DNA from: an uncultured Pseudomonadales bacterium
Lineage (GTDB): Bacteria > Pseudomonadota > Gammaproteobacteria > Pseudomonadales > UBA7434
Length of the DNA stretch: 64,000 bases
Direction: 5' to 3'
Assembly (NCBI GenBank): GCA_943788835.1
Contig: CALSRU010000004.1
Span: 676,300 to 740,299 of the forward strand
Below, in pieces: positions 50,801 to 59,430 of this stretch (positions within the stretch are counted from its first letter, which is position 1; each line of letters starts with the position of its first letter). A program made the translations under genes and the position numbers. The notes beneath the pieces were generated by a model. That model saw nothing but the letters and a program-made list of their open reading frames with translations, was not told the origin of the DNA and searched no databases.

Positions 50801-51144
50801 TAGGCATCGACCCCGTGCGTATCAAAGCGGCTAACGATAGCTCTTTTGAGCTCGTTGCCGTGGGTGCACAGGGCACGGCCAACGGTGTGTCTATAACACG
50901 CAGTGGCACAACAACCCAAACGCTTGAGGTGTTATATCAGGTTAAGCTATTTAACGCGCTAGGCGACAAGCTCGAAACGATTATTGGTGAGACGACTATT
51001 GTTGCAGGGCAAAATGCCCGTGCCTTGAGTACCGCTAACTTAGGTTTACCATCGGCAGGAACTTATGCCTACGCCGAGTTTTCTTTGGTGGCAGATGGTA
51101 ACGACTATATCTTGTCCGATGACTTCACAACCTTGTTACCCTGA
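47821..51144 (+). CDS. Large exported multidomain protein with internal sorting-signal-like module, F5/8-type domain and propeller-like C-terminus
   Basis: 1107 residues. In order: signal peptide (to about 33), an Ig-like N-domain (34-155), calcium-type DSDSDGVTDALE, an internal module at about 187-236 (IPLLG, helix, ARRHK, second helix), a proline linker, a discoidin/F5-8C-like domain (258-383), a thrombospondin-3-like DQDEDGIGD piece, two Ig-like repeats (417-505, 509-604) and a region from about 615 to 1010 of beta-propeller look. It has a non-repetitive C-terminus with a strand-rich cap. I do not know its function; the F5/8 and propeller parts suggest binding to sugar or a surface. XrtH 'midcut' type proteins are the nearest idea for the internal module. 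Confidence 0.85.
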   Translation: MNKLFAKKIGNKLGLPSLFCLLLMFGLPSSAQAYEVEADSLTNQIFILLTNENPAASFDTITVSNNALGMVSSATASIVPTSVAINGSDLAALDFDIASGAALGSSGDLIVTVSGQAGGQPVDVVVAVPLTVVASAPTAQGFIGATIPAPDPGGVDSDSDGVTDALEIAYGSDPNDASWLPGQIVEENIPLLGFISTLLLAALFLGMGSTAARRHKVSVLALAVVMLLPLNMLAGSATRIQVVASIPIPPPPPPEPALLSATASSSSNESATLSPSNAVDGSMGTRWSSQFTNNQWLTLDFGATYSLSEVIIHWEAANAASYELQGSNDNSSWNTLTSESGGTSGARTDTVTVAGNYRYVRMQGLTRTTVYGYSIYEMEVLGLPAADQDEDGIGDSSDQCPDTPAGSSVDSAGCPAPDLFSFTPVINAPLNTVTASNPITVSGILGSTSISIDGGQYSINGGAFSGSSGFVANGNTVVVRQTSSVSYADTSQSTLTIGGLSASFNVTTISDQNIFGFVNQTNAAQNMLVTSNAVEVSGLSAPTAISVTNGQYSIDGGAYTNAAGTIANGQILSLQQQTSPLLATQLDTLLSLGGSTDAFSVTTSATQIPIDQSRTGNLAGVTVWQLPNAPNGDRPDQCWLAVGSDVDGEIYISGHDHINNSMLYRLHQSDSVIRWVGDAETASEAANNWNTGESAEKFHTRPLYHDGRVYVATLDSSNMNNDYLNTRGFHWYGYEFSDNELIDLSASEPQGVGAPTLQIVTIQKDAKNNLLYGMSIPENKLVRYDIANEQTTVLGKPSSWNGYFYSNRFMWVDSRDRVYITGGSSRGQWNQGEPASVFDHVWYYDPATGFGELPNFQMQGPNAIEVGQWDRAHEVLYVADDQGNIYRFVDATASWSFVGQPNFAGVPGTPKTWVFQLSADDEKIYIGVSDSPYPNSIWEYDIATNTTSELAKISDLDTQASSQQFITGYDSWDDRGRFYFSSFSMYNGVNVYMLGIDPVRIKAANDSSFELVAVGAQGTANGVSITRSGTTTQTLEVLYQVKLFNALGDKLETIIGETTIVAGQNARALSTANLGLPSAGTYAYAEFSLVADGNDYILSDDFTTLLP
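48379..48528 (+). other. Internal IPTL-CTERM-like sorting module (protein 47821-51144)
   Basis: Encodes residues 187-236: Asn-Ile-Pro-Leu-Leu-Gly, a 15-residue hydrophobic stretch, the basic ARRHK, and a second hydrophobic helix. IPTL-CTERM signals recognised by exosortase H have an IPTL-like start, a helix and a basic end but stand at the C-terminus; here about 870 residues follow. Confidence 0.6.
49069..49632 (+). repeat. Two tandem Ig-like repeats in the large surface protein
   Basis: Residues 417-505 and 509-604 align: each has F-x-F/V-x-N-x-x-N/L-Q..., then SNxIxVSGL/I, a conserved QYSIxGGAF/Y core, a GxxxxxNGxxxxxxQ strand and an SFNVTT/AFSVTT end. They resemble extracellular repeats that space binding domains away from the cell surface. 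Confidence 0.75.
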
Positions 51145-51270
51145 TAAGCGCGCTGAGCCACAAGTATTTTATGACACAGCCTCGTCTACTTCAAAGAAAC
51201 ACTAGTCGGTGCGCAGGGATGAAACACGTGCAGCGACTGGCTTTGAGGCTCGCTGATACTCATCTGGGCG

Positions 51271-52056
51271 TTACCTACCAAATAGCCCTTTTAGTCCGTC
51301 CAGCTTCTCAGCGACATCATCGCCTAGTTTTTCTTTTAGTTTTTCCTCGGCGCGCGCTTTCACTTCATCTTTAGCACGATCTTTAAGCGCTTTTTCCGCC
51401 TGCTTTTTCGCTCTTTTGACCAGCGGCTGCATAATTGCGTTGCCTAGCTGTGCAGGCGATAAACCTACTTTTTTATCACCTAAATTACTTAGCTCAAAGC
51501 TAGGCAGTTTAAGATCGAAGCTGCCATATTTTTCTGTGGTTAGGTGTAAGCCACTGTCGGCAAATTTTAAATTTTGCACCATTAGTCTCACATCCGTTTC
51601 ACTAACAGGCTCATCTGATTGTGCCGGTGCTGCTGTTGAAGGCCCCATAAACGCATCGAGATTTTTTTGCAGTACCTGCAAGTTAGTCGTCAAGCCTTTT
51701 TGCTCGGCATAAAAGTGGATACCCTCAATAGTAATATCTTTCATCACAATTACATCACCCACCAACGACGTCGGGTCGACTGCTACGCGAATGGTTTCCG
51801 CTGAAAAAACTTGTGGCTGAGTAAAACCCGCCGGGTTGGCGATTGAAAACTGCTTAAGCTCGCCGCCAGCGCTTTCAAGCCCTAAATTAATATCAACAAC
51901 GTTCAGCAAAACTTCAGTGCCCGTTACTTTAGGCCCTTCCGATTCAACTGCTGCTTTAATAATAGCGTTAATATTATTGAGTAGAGAAACCGCTACTATA
52001 ACTGCGACTAGCACAGCAACGATAAGAACAACCCCAACTACTTTACCTGCCTTCAT
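51271..52056 (-). CDS. Uncharacterised membrane-anchored AsmA-like protein
   Basis: 261 residues. One N-terminal helix (about 7-26) that anchors it, then a periplasmic part with the LxxVDINLGLESAGGELKQFSIANPAGFTQPQVFSAETI pattern split over strands, typical of AsmA/DUF748-type repeats, and a C-terminal 60-residue stretch of alternating Lys and Glu likely to form a long helix. AsmA relatives act in lipid traffic between the membranes. I would not go beyond 'AsmA-like'. It lies between the two proteins with the internal sorting module. Confidence 0.6.
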   Translation of the reverse strand: MKAGKVVGVVLIVAVLVAVIVAVSLLNNINAIIKAAVESEGPKVTGTEVLLNVVDINLGLESAGGELKQFSIANPAGFTQPQVFSAETIRVAVDPTSLVGDVIVMKDITIEGIHFYAEQKGLTTNLQVLQKNLDAFMGPSTAAPAQSDEPVSETDVRLMVQNLKFADSGLHLTTEKYGSFDLKLPSFELSNLGDKKVGLSPAQLGNAIMQPLVKRAKKQAEKALKDRAKDEVKARAEEKLKEKLGDDVAEKLDGLKGLFGR

Positions 52057-52215
52057 TGCTCAACTCTCCTTAATATGCGGCCCATTTAGTATGATTAATA
52101 CCCAACAACACCACCAGTATAACAAGCATCAGGCCCGCCTTTATAGCAAACAATCCGCAATGCTAATTATGAGCACACATGCTTCATCGCCACAAAACGC
52201 AGCAACACATAATGA

Positions 52216-53691
52216 TCAAAGATCACAACTACCTTCCCTAACGGCACGGGCAAATACAGCGACCTCTCTACGGTTAGACGGCGGCTGAGGCGCACCCGAT
52301 TCTTTAGAAATCGCTTGAATACCTGCCGGCAGCTCTTCTAGAATCTGCGGGGTTTGAATATTTGACGGGATCCTTGCGTTCGCCCCAAAATTAACCCCGT
52401 AAGCATTCGACACTTCTGGCAAAAATGTTTGCGATGACCAGTAAGGCAAAACGCCCATACGGTACTGACTTGTCACTTGGTCAGTGAGTCCATTCACTAC
52501 AACTGGGTAAGATGGGCTCGCGTAACCCGCATGAGCAAGAAAATCAGGGTCGAGACACGGTGGGCTGTAACAAACCGTTGACTGCTGGGTAAGATTCTGG
52601 CCACTGGCTGGATCCTCTGTAAGCTGTGCTAGAACGCCCTCACCCACCAAAATAGTTTGCATTTCGCTTACTATCGGTAGACGCCAATCACCGTGCCCGC
52701 CAAAACCATTACTATTAAGCTGATTCAGGAATACGGTATAAACCGTTCCGTCAGGCTCAATCGAGGTGATGTCTGCGGACCAAGAGTAAGAGTTATTGAC
52801 GTTATGCACGCCATCCAGCTCGGTCTTTCTTTCCCACACTAAACCTGTAGCTTTATCCTCAACTGAGACGCCATCAGCACAAGCAACAAAACGAACATCC
52901 TCAGGCGCAGAGCATACCGATGGCAGCCCACTGCACACAAACGAAGGCTCGATAGCGCATGATGAACTACATCCGTCCCCGTCAATTCTATTGCCATCAT
53001 CGCAGGCCTCAAGCGCATCAAGAATCACACCATCGCTGCACAGAAAAGCCTGTATAGCGGCAAGTGTCGATTGAAGCACGCTTGTGTCCGAAGTGTTAGA
53101 CGCTATATTGGTCGCGTTTGTTGCAATCCCCTCAGCATTAACAGCAATACTTTCCGCATTATCTTGTACGTCTGCCGCTAGGGCATAGCCGTTGTTATCC
53201 ACAAAGTCGTCAACCTGAGTTTCGGTCAATTGCGTGTTCGTATCAATGGTGTGTCCATTGGCGGCGGCATCAGCCGTCTGTTGAGCAGTAAGCGTGCGGT
53301 TATAATTATCGTCAACGGCTACTTTGACTTCATTGAAGTTCGCATTAACTTCGTCAGCATCGGCAATAGCACCGTTCACAAAATGATTAAGAGAACCCAC
53401 AGGACCGGCTGTTACCATTGTTGGCAGTGCTAACAGGAAGGAAATGATAGCTGCACCTACCATTACGACCGGAACACTCCTCATAAGCTTCCAACGCTTG
53501 GCTATCGTCATACCAACCCCGAGCAACAGAAAAAATGCGAACGTTTGGGCTATGCCCCCCATCATCGGAACATCAACCAAATTTTGCCCCCAAACCATAG
53601 AGCCCCAATTACCCGTACCCCATTGAGCGAAGCACTGTGAACTCACCAATAAGAAAAAGCACGCGACGAGTTGCCGCAGGTAGTTATTCAT
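52216..53691 (-). CDS. Exported protein with internal sorting-like module, Cys-rich repeat and DUF1566 domain
   Basis: 491 residues. Signal peptide (to about 22), short Trp/Gly-rich stub WGTGNWGSMVWG, internal module at 40-95 (VPMMGG, helix, AKRWK, second helix), NHFVNGAIADADEVNANFNEV, an Ala/Asn-rich region likely coiled-coil (130-215), a myxococcal-type Cys repeat (EACDDGNRIDGDGCSSSC, about 228-262), and a DUF1566 domain (ATGLVWERKT, GHGDWRLPIVSEMQTI, YWSSQTF, RAVREG). DUF1566 domains occur in surface and fibre-like proteins. GGAGAC ribosome site before ATG 53691. I cannot give a specific function. Confidence 0.82.
   Translation of the reverse strand: MNNYLRQLVACFFLLVSSQCFAQWGTGNWGSMVWGQNLVDVPMMGGIAQTFAFFLLLGVGMTIAKRWKLMRSVPVVMVGAAIISFLLALPTMVTAGPVGSLNHFVNGAIADADEVNANFNEVKVAVDDNYNRTLTAQQTADAAANGHTIDTNTQLTETQVDDFVDNNGYALAADVQDNAESIAVNAEGIATNATNIASNTSDTSVLQSTLAAIQAFLCSDGVILDALEACDDGNRIDGDGCSSSCAIEPSFVCSGLPSVCSAPEDVRFVACADGVSVEDKATGLVWERKTELDGVHNVNNSYSWSADITSIEPDGTVYTVFLNQLNSNGFGGHGDWRLPIVSEMQTILVGEGVLAQLTEDPASGQNLTQQSTVCYSPPCLDPDFLAHAGYASPSYPVVVNGLTDQVTSQYRMGVLPYWSSQTFLPEVSNAYGVNFGANARIPSNIQTPQILEELPAGIQAISKESGAPQPPSNRREVAVFARAVREGSCDL
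53407..53574 (-). other. Internal IPTL-CTERM-like sorting module (protein 52216-53691)
   Basis: Encodes residues 40-95: Asp-Val-Pro-Met-Met-Gly-Gly, a helix ending LLLGVG, the basic AKRWK, then a second helix. It has the same order as residues 187-236 of the protein at 47821-51144, although the rest of the two proteins is unrelated. Here it follows the signal peptide by only about 20 residues. Confidence 0.6.
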
Positions 53692-54116
53692 ACTATGTCT
53701 CCATGTCTATTTTATTGTTATATTCGCCCTAGTCCGTCGGACTAGACATCACATAATTGCAAGGAGCCAGGTCGTGCAATTCTGCAATTACCTGCCAACC
53801 AAAAGCGCTCGCTTTAATGGCTAGGCTGTTGGTTTGGTAACCCAAAAATACCAAATGCTCTCAACACAGTCAATCGCGCATCAGTAAACCTCGTTAATTC
53901 ATAGACTTAGAACTATTTAGCCTAATAAACCAGATAATAACAAATGATAAAATGATGAAGTCGAACCGCTCAAATCAATTAGGCTTGCTCGGACAAACGC
54001 ACCCTCCCATCAGCCCCTATTTTTGTTAAAGTACCAACGAGCTGCTTCGTTCGCGGAACATCGCTTCGCCCACAGAAGACTTTTTCATTCTATTTTCAGT
54101 TTAAAGGTGCCTTTCT
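53692..54116. promoter_or_regulatory. Divergent region with perfect 8-bp palindrome
   Basis: 425 bases between divergent genes. A perfect inverted repeat CTAGTCCG-T-CGGACTAG occupies 53729-53745, 37 bases before the leftward start: an operator or leader hairpin. Nearby are AATTGCA and two copies of TGCAATT (about 53754-53790). No coding frame worth calling. The right-hand gene has AAGGTG before its TTG start. Confidence 0.5.
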
Positions 54117-54971
54117 TTGATACTGCGACTTTACTTTTTTTCACTGGCACTATTTTTTGGCCTAGCGCCCTCGTTCGCGCAAACGCTAGAGACAATTGAG
54201 GCTGTTGAATACGACCCTGCCGTCGATCGCTGGTTCGTCACCAATGAATCAAACATCTTACAAACCCGTGACAATGGAAACTCTTACCAATTCTTTGGCA
54301 GTGTCTCCGCGACCCATGGTATGGAAGTGGTTGATGGCATGCTCATCGCCATCAGTGACGGCACGATCCACGCCATTGATCTGACAACAGCCCAATTATT
54401 GGGCTCCATAACTATTCCTCGTATAGGCTTCCTCAATGGCATGGGAAGTCGACCTGGCGAGGTCATCGTGAGCGATTTTGCGAAAGGAACGCTTCACCGC
54501 ATCGATATCAGCGAACCTGCCAACATGAAATCAACGGTGTTGGCGGCCAACACCCGCACTCGCCCTAACGGCGTTGTGGTCGATGCTCGCAATAACCGTG
54601 CGGTCATTGTGAATTGGGGCAGCAACGCGCCCATTTTGGCTGTCGACTTAAGTACCGGCCGGCTTTCCACGCTTGTCAAAGACACCGGTATAGGCAACCT
54701 CGATGGTATCGACATGGATTCAGAGGGCAACTTTTATATCAGCTCATGGTCGCCCGCCCGCATTACCAAATTCAACAACGATTTCAGCAAGTCTTCCGTT
54801 GTTGTTGAAGGAGCAGACGCAGGCCTATCTAACCCAGCGGACATTAGCTACTCGCTGCAAACCAAAACGTTGGGCGTTGCCAATCGAGGCAACAGTACGC
54901 CGTCGTTTTACTATTTTGCTGAAAAGCCAGATCTTCCTCAACCATCAGAAGATGGAGTGTCGGCCAACTAA
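54117..54971 (+). CDS. Exported SMP-30/YncE-like beta-propeller protein
   Basis: 284 residues, start at TTG 54117 with AAGGTG eight bases before and a clean signal peptide ending SFAQ. The mature part shows repeating propeller blades: DLTTAQLLGSI, NGMGSRPGEVIVSDFAKGTLHRI, RPNGVVVDARNNRAVIVNWG and IGNLDGIDMDSEGNFYISSW, the last like the SMP-30/gluconolactonase metal-site region. Ligand or reaction unknown. Stands alone between the large exported protein group and tex. Confidence 0.78.
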   Translation: MILRLYFFSLALFFGLAPSFAQTLETIEAVEYDPAVDRWFVTNESNILQTRDNGNSYQFFGSVSATHGMEVVDGMLIAISDGTIHAIDLTTAQLLGSITIPRIGFLNGMGSRPGEVIVSDFAKGTLHRIDISEPANMKSTVLAANTRTRPNGVVVDARNNRAVIVNWGSNAPILAVDLSTGRLSTLVKDTGIGNLDGIDMDSEGNFYISSWSPARITKFNNDFSKSSVVVEGADAGLSNPADISYSLQTKTLGVANRGNSTPSFYYFAEKPDLPQPSEDGVSAN

Positions 54972-55172
54972 TTGATCGGTTTCGGCGTTTTTATCGGTTA
55001 AAAAATGTAACCTCCGAGCAGCCTCCTTAGCTATTTCTCAGCCAACCATCTAGGTGAGCATAAACATCCTCTCGCGCCAAGATAACTTGCGTCACCCGAT
55101 GCGATAACCGTTATACTCCCGCGCCCAAATTAGCCGTGCCCCTCCACATCGAATAGATACCCAGAGTTTTTT

Positions 55173-57573
55173 ATGAAAAGTATTTCTACCCGTATTGCCG
55201 ATGAACTGAATATTCGAGAGGGTCAAGTTGATGCTGCCATCGGGTTGCTCGACGAAGGCTCTACCGTGCCGTTTATTTCTCGCTATCGTAAAGAAGTCAC
55301 CGGAGGCCTCGATGACACTCAAATGCGCACGTTAGAAGAGCGCCTGCGTTATTTACGTGAGTTAGAGGCTCGCCGTGTGGCCATTCTTAAAAGTATTGAG
55401 GACCAAGGCAAGCTAAACCCTAAGCTGGCCGCCGACATCCACTCGGCCGACACTAAAAATCGACTAGAAGACCTCTACCTACCTTACAAGATTAAACGCC
55501 GCACCAAGGGCCAAATCGCTCGCGAGGCGGGTCTTGAACCATTGGCTAATGCCTTGTTCGACAACCCTGAACTCTCACCAGAGCTCGAGGCCGTAAAATA
55601 TATTGTTGGCGGCGAATGCAATCCTGTAAACCCGGCTGAGGCTGCTGAGTCGGACGATGAAACTAAAAAAATCGTCGATGTCAAAACGGCATTAGACGGC
55701 GCAAAATTTATTCTGATAGAGCGCTTTAGCGAGAATGCTGAGCTAGTAGGTAGCTTGCGCGAGCTACTTAAATCCAATGGTTCAGCCACTGCGCGGGTCT
55801 TTGAAGACAAGAAATTAGAAGCTGCTAAATTTCAAGATTACTTTGCCTATAGTGAGCCATTGCACAAAGTGCCATCGCACCGCGCTCTGGCCATTTTTCG
55901 CGGTCGTAACGAAGGGTTTTTGTCGCTATCTATTAGCGTTGGCGATGCCTCAGACCCAACCGCAACACATCCTTGCGAGAGCATGATTGCCCACTTTTGG
56001 CGTGTAACCAACCAAAACCGCCCCGCCGACAAATGGCTGGACGAAGTGGTGCGCTGGACTTGGCGCGTGAAGCTATCGATGAAGCTTGAAATGGATCTTC
56101 TTGGCGAACTGCGCGAGCGCGCCGAAAAAGAGGCCATCAACGTATTCGCCAGCAATATGAAGGATTTATTATTAGCCGCACCGGCTGGGCAAAAAGCCAC
56201 TATTGGCCTCGACCCCGGCTTGCGCACTGGCTGTAAAGTTGCCGTGGTTGACGCCACCGGCAAAGTGGTTGATCACTGCGCTATCTACCCAACACCACCA
56301 CGCAACCAAGCAGCGCGAGGCTGAATTGATACTGATCAAGCTATGCAAACAACACAACGTGGGGCTGATTGCCATTGGCAATGGCACCGCTTCGCGTGAA
56401 ACGGATAATTTTGTTGGCAACGTATTAAAAGCTAACAAAGACATCCACGCTCAAAAAGTGATGGTGAATGAAGCCGGCGCCTCTGTGTATTCAGCCTCTG
56501 AATTTGCTGCAAAAGAATTTCCAGATTTAGACGTGACGATTCGTGGCGCCATTTCAATTGCTCGGCGGCTGCAGGATCCGCTTGCTGAGCTAGTTAAAAT
56601 TGACCCCAAATCAATTGGTGTAGGCCAGTACCAACATGACGTGTCACAAACCCAACTTGCCCGCTCACTCAATACCGTAGTTGAAGACTGTGTCAATGCC
56701 GTGGGGGTTGAGGTCAATACTGCTTCCGCGCCGCTACTCGCCGCTGTCTCGGGATTAAACCCAACCATTGCCAATAATATTGTTGAGTTTCGCGATCAGA
56801 ACGGGGCGTTCGCCAGTCGCGAAGCGCTTAAAAGCGTGCCACGCCTCGGCGCCAAAACGTTTGAGCAAGCCGCCGGATTTTTAAGAGTGGCGAATGGCGA
56901 AACGCCACTAGACAGCTCGGCAGTACACCCCGAATCCTATTCAATTGTTGAACAAATCGCCAAAAAGAACAATCGCCCTATACAAAAATTGTTAGGGGAC
57001 TCGCTATTTCTAAAATCGCTTTTGCCTACTGACTATACCAACGACCAGTTTGGTCTACCCACAGTCACCGATATTATTAGCGAGCTGGACAAGCCAGGCC
57101 GTGATCCACGCCCCGACTTCAAAACAGCTCAATTTAAAGAAGGCATCGAAAAGATCTCTGACCTAGAGCCTGGCCTTATTCTTGAGGGTACCGTAACCAA
57201 TGTAACGAACTTCGGGGCTTTTGTTGATATCGGTGTACACCAAGATGGGCTAGTGCATATATCAGCCCTATCAAACACATTCGTAAAAGACCCTCGCAAA
57301 GTGGTAAAAGCAGGCGACATAGTAAAAGTTAAGGTTATGCAAGTTGACGCAGCACGCAAACGTATTGCCATGTCTATGCGACTTGACGATGATATTGATG
57401 GCGCTGAGGAAGACGGGGCCACACGCACCGATAAGCATCGCGATTCACAGCGCAGCAAGCAAAAAAATCACAAGCTTGCGGCTACACAGAACTCTACCAA
57501 ACATGACAAACCACCGGAAGGCACAATGGCAGCCTTGTTTGCAAAGGCCAATGAAAAAAATAAGAATAAATAG
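55173..57573 (+). pseudogene. tex: Tex transcription accessory protein, broken by an apparent +1 frameshift
   Basis: Two frames together cover a full Tex (about 799 residues; E. coli YhgF 773). Frame one, ATG 55173 to stop 56324, holds the N-terminal helical part and the YqgF-like domain start ([16 protein letters not shown]). Frame two carries on with [14 protein letters not shown], the helix-hairpin-helix region and the S1 domain ([28 protein letters not shown]). Removing one A at 56291-56292 restores the family's IYPH. Tex binds nucleic acid through S1 and affects transcription. Either a sequencing or assembly error in a CCCAACACC tract, or a recent mutation; the flanking sequence shows no further decay, which favours error or recency. 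Confidence 0.9.
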
Positions 57574-57617
57574 GCTGCTGCTTATTTATCTAAACTATAG
57601 ACTGCGTCCACCCACGC

Positions 57618-58046
57618 TTAGCCGTTTCTATCGAGCTCGTCGGTGTCTACCTGACCGCTTATACGACGGCGGACGTGAGACCAAGAAACGCCAATGCTCA
57701 GCACTCCGGCCAGCATCAACTGGATAATATAGCTAATTACACGAGCGTTATCAGCTGACAAACCCAGCACATCAATAACAAGCCAAATGGCCAACCCAAA
57801 AAAAGCAATGGCAAGCAATATACCAATGGTACCAAGAGAGCCTAGCGTAGCGCGTATTAATATGATCCAGCCAACCAGTAAAATCACGCCAATAAAAGCT
57901 TTGAGTACACTAAATTCAGACAAGCGTTCAAACGCCCAATGATAGTAGGACAGACCTTCAGGATTATAAGTGGCGAATACGACGACCAAGGCACACACAA
58001 ACCGAACGAAAAAATGATTTAAACCAAAGTTTTTTTGAGTAGACAT
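57618..58046 (-). CDS. Small membrane protein, DUF6524-like
   Basis: 142 residues, four hydrophobic helices. The pattern NPEGLSYYHWAF, LLVGWIILIRATLGSLGTIG, FGLAIWLVIDVLGL and the C-terminal GVSWSHVRRRISGQVDTDE matches DUF6524 as I remember it, a family of unknown function. The C-terminal basic tail should be cytoplasmic. It converges on tex, whose stop is 44 bases away. Confidence 0.7.
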   Translation of the reverse strand: MSTQKNFGLNHFFVRFVCALVVVFATYNPEGLSYYHWAFERLSEFSVLKAFIGVILLVGWIILIRATLGSLGTIGILLAIAFFGLAIWLVIDVLGLSADNARVISYIIQLMLAGVLSIGVSWSHVRRRISGQVDTDELDRNG

Positions 58047-58432
58047 GTCACACCCTACTTGATTATCGATGGGGTTTACTTTTTAACTACAGAACGATTA
58101 ACTCTGCGTAAGCGCCAAGGTTAACACCAAGCTTTAAATACATGCAATTTTGCGTGCGAACCGGTTACTATCTGGCCGCTCTTCGTGGCTCATTTACTTA
58201 GTCTTTTTAGTGTCGGGCACGGTGGGGTCTGCGGATGCATTGCTCCATTACAGCTACCTAGAGTGAGTTATCCGCTTAAATAAAGGCATCAGCGACTGCG
58301 CCGCCCACCATGACCTAAAAAATCATGTTCCGTGCTTTTCTCGGGCTTTCATTCAAGACTAAAAAGCATTAACCTGCGTCGGCTGCATACCAGCAAGCAC
58401 GCAACCAGCACACCAATGGTCGACCAAGAGCC
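58047..58432. other. Intergenic region with no identified element
   Basis: 386 bases upstream of both the leftward DUF6524-like gene and the rightward glutaredoxin-like gene, so promoters for both are expected. I see no clear promoter pair, hairpin with T-run, RNA gene or coding frame. Confidence 0.4.
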
Positions 58433-58840
58433 ATGCACCCAGATAAACTCAACCTGCTAGGTAACTTCATGCGCATCATTCACTGGCTCTTAGGCTCTCT
58501 CATTTTACTTATCGACTGGCTGACAACACCTAGAGGTATTCAGCGTTCTGAGGCGGTGCAAGCCACAATTAACGAACAAACTAAGGCGTTTACCCTGTAC
58601 CAATATAAAGCCTGCCCTTTTTGCGTGAAAGTTAGGCGGTCAATGAAACGCCAGTCGCTACCCATCGAAACTCGTGATGCGAAGCGCTGCCCACACGCCA
58701 GGCAGGAGTTGCTAGCCGGTGGTGGGCATTTAAAGGTGCCCTGCTTAAAAGTGGTTGATCCACAGGGCCGTGAGCGATGGATGTATGAGTCAAAAGAAAT
58801 TATTGGTTTCCTAGAACAGTCTTTTCCACAAGCCGCCTAA
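58433..58840 (+). CDS. Membrane-anchored glutaredoxin/GST-N-like protein
   Basis: 135 residues. N-terminal hydrophobic helix at about 12-30, then a thioredoxin fold: YQYKACPFCVKVRRSM with active-site Cys61 and Cys64, cis-Pro in LKVPCLKV and the C-terminal ESKEIIGFLEQSF. This is the glutaredoxin or GST N-terminal domain family. The helix ahead of the domain should place it at the inner membrane; on which side is unclear. Fifteen bases separate it from the next gene, so co-transcription is likely. Confidence 0.83.
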   Translation: MHPDKLNLLGNFMRIIHWLLGSLILLIDWLTTPRGIQRSEAVQATINEQTKAFTLYQYKACPFCVKVRRSMKRQSLPIETRDAKRCPHARQELLAGGGHLKVPCLKVVDPQGRERWMYESKEIIGFLEQSFPQAA

Positions 58841-58854
58841 ATCGCTCTACTACT

Positions 58855-59184
58855 ATGGCCAAGCCCCAAAGTAAAACTCAAAAAAAAATTGACAACAATG
58901 TACGACTGGCGCTGACCGCCGCCTGTGAGCAATTTTTAGAGGATATCAGTGGTTTTCAATGGCTAACACATGAGGCCGACTACAGTAATTTTCCTGCCAG
59001 TTTATTAATCACCTGTGTCTTTGATACGGCTGAGAGCCAGCAGCAAGCCTGCCAGAACGGCGACTCCGATAAAATGCAAAGCGCCATCCAACGGCAACTG
59101 TTAAAAATCGGGGTGATACTAAAAATAGTCAAGCAGCAAGTTATCTTTGACTCTGAGGATCACCGTCGCTCAACTAGCCATTAG
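58855..59184 (+). CDS. Conserved-looking hypothetical protein
   Basis: 109 residues, soluble, with no signal or helix anchor. Starts MAKPQSKTQKKIDNN and has the block GFQWLTHEADYSNFPASLLITCVFD, which recalls a small hypothetical protein of other gammaproteobacteria, sometimes mislabelled as a Fis-type regulator; I see no DNA-binding motif. Fifteen bases after the glutaredoxin-like gene. Role unknown. Confidence 0.7.
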   Translation: MAKPQSKTQKKIDNNVRLALTAACEQFLEDISGFQWLTHEADYSNFPASLLITCVFDTAESQQQACQNGDSDKMQSAIQRQLLKIGVILKIVKQQVIFDSEDHRRSTSH

Positions 59185-59430
59185 CCTGCTTATCAATCGA
59201 TATGGGCAACCCGCATCATTAAAGCCCTCTCGCCGCTTTGCTACGCTGCCTAGTACCTTCGCGCATAATCACCTCCTTACTCAATGCTTATAAAACCGAG
59301 CAGGCGAATAGAGACAACCCTTTACTGCCGTCGTAACTACTTACACCCGTTTAGCAATGCGTCAATCAGTCGCCCAATAAGTAGGAACCGTTGATGTTCA
59401 TATACAGCTGTTTATTGCAGAGCTACCAAG

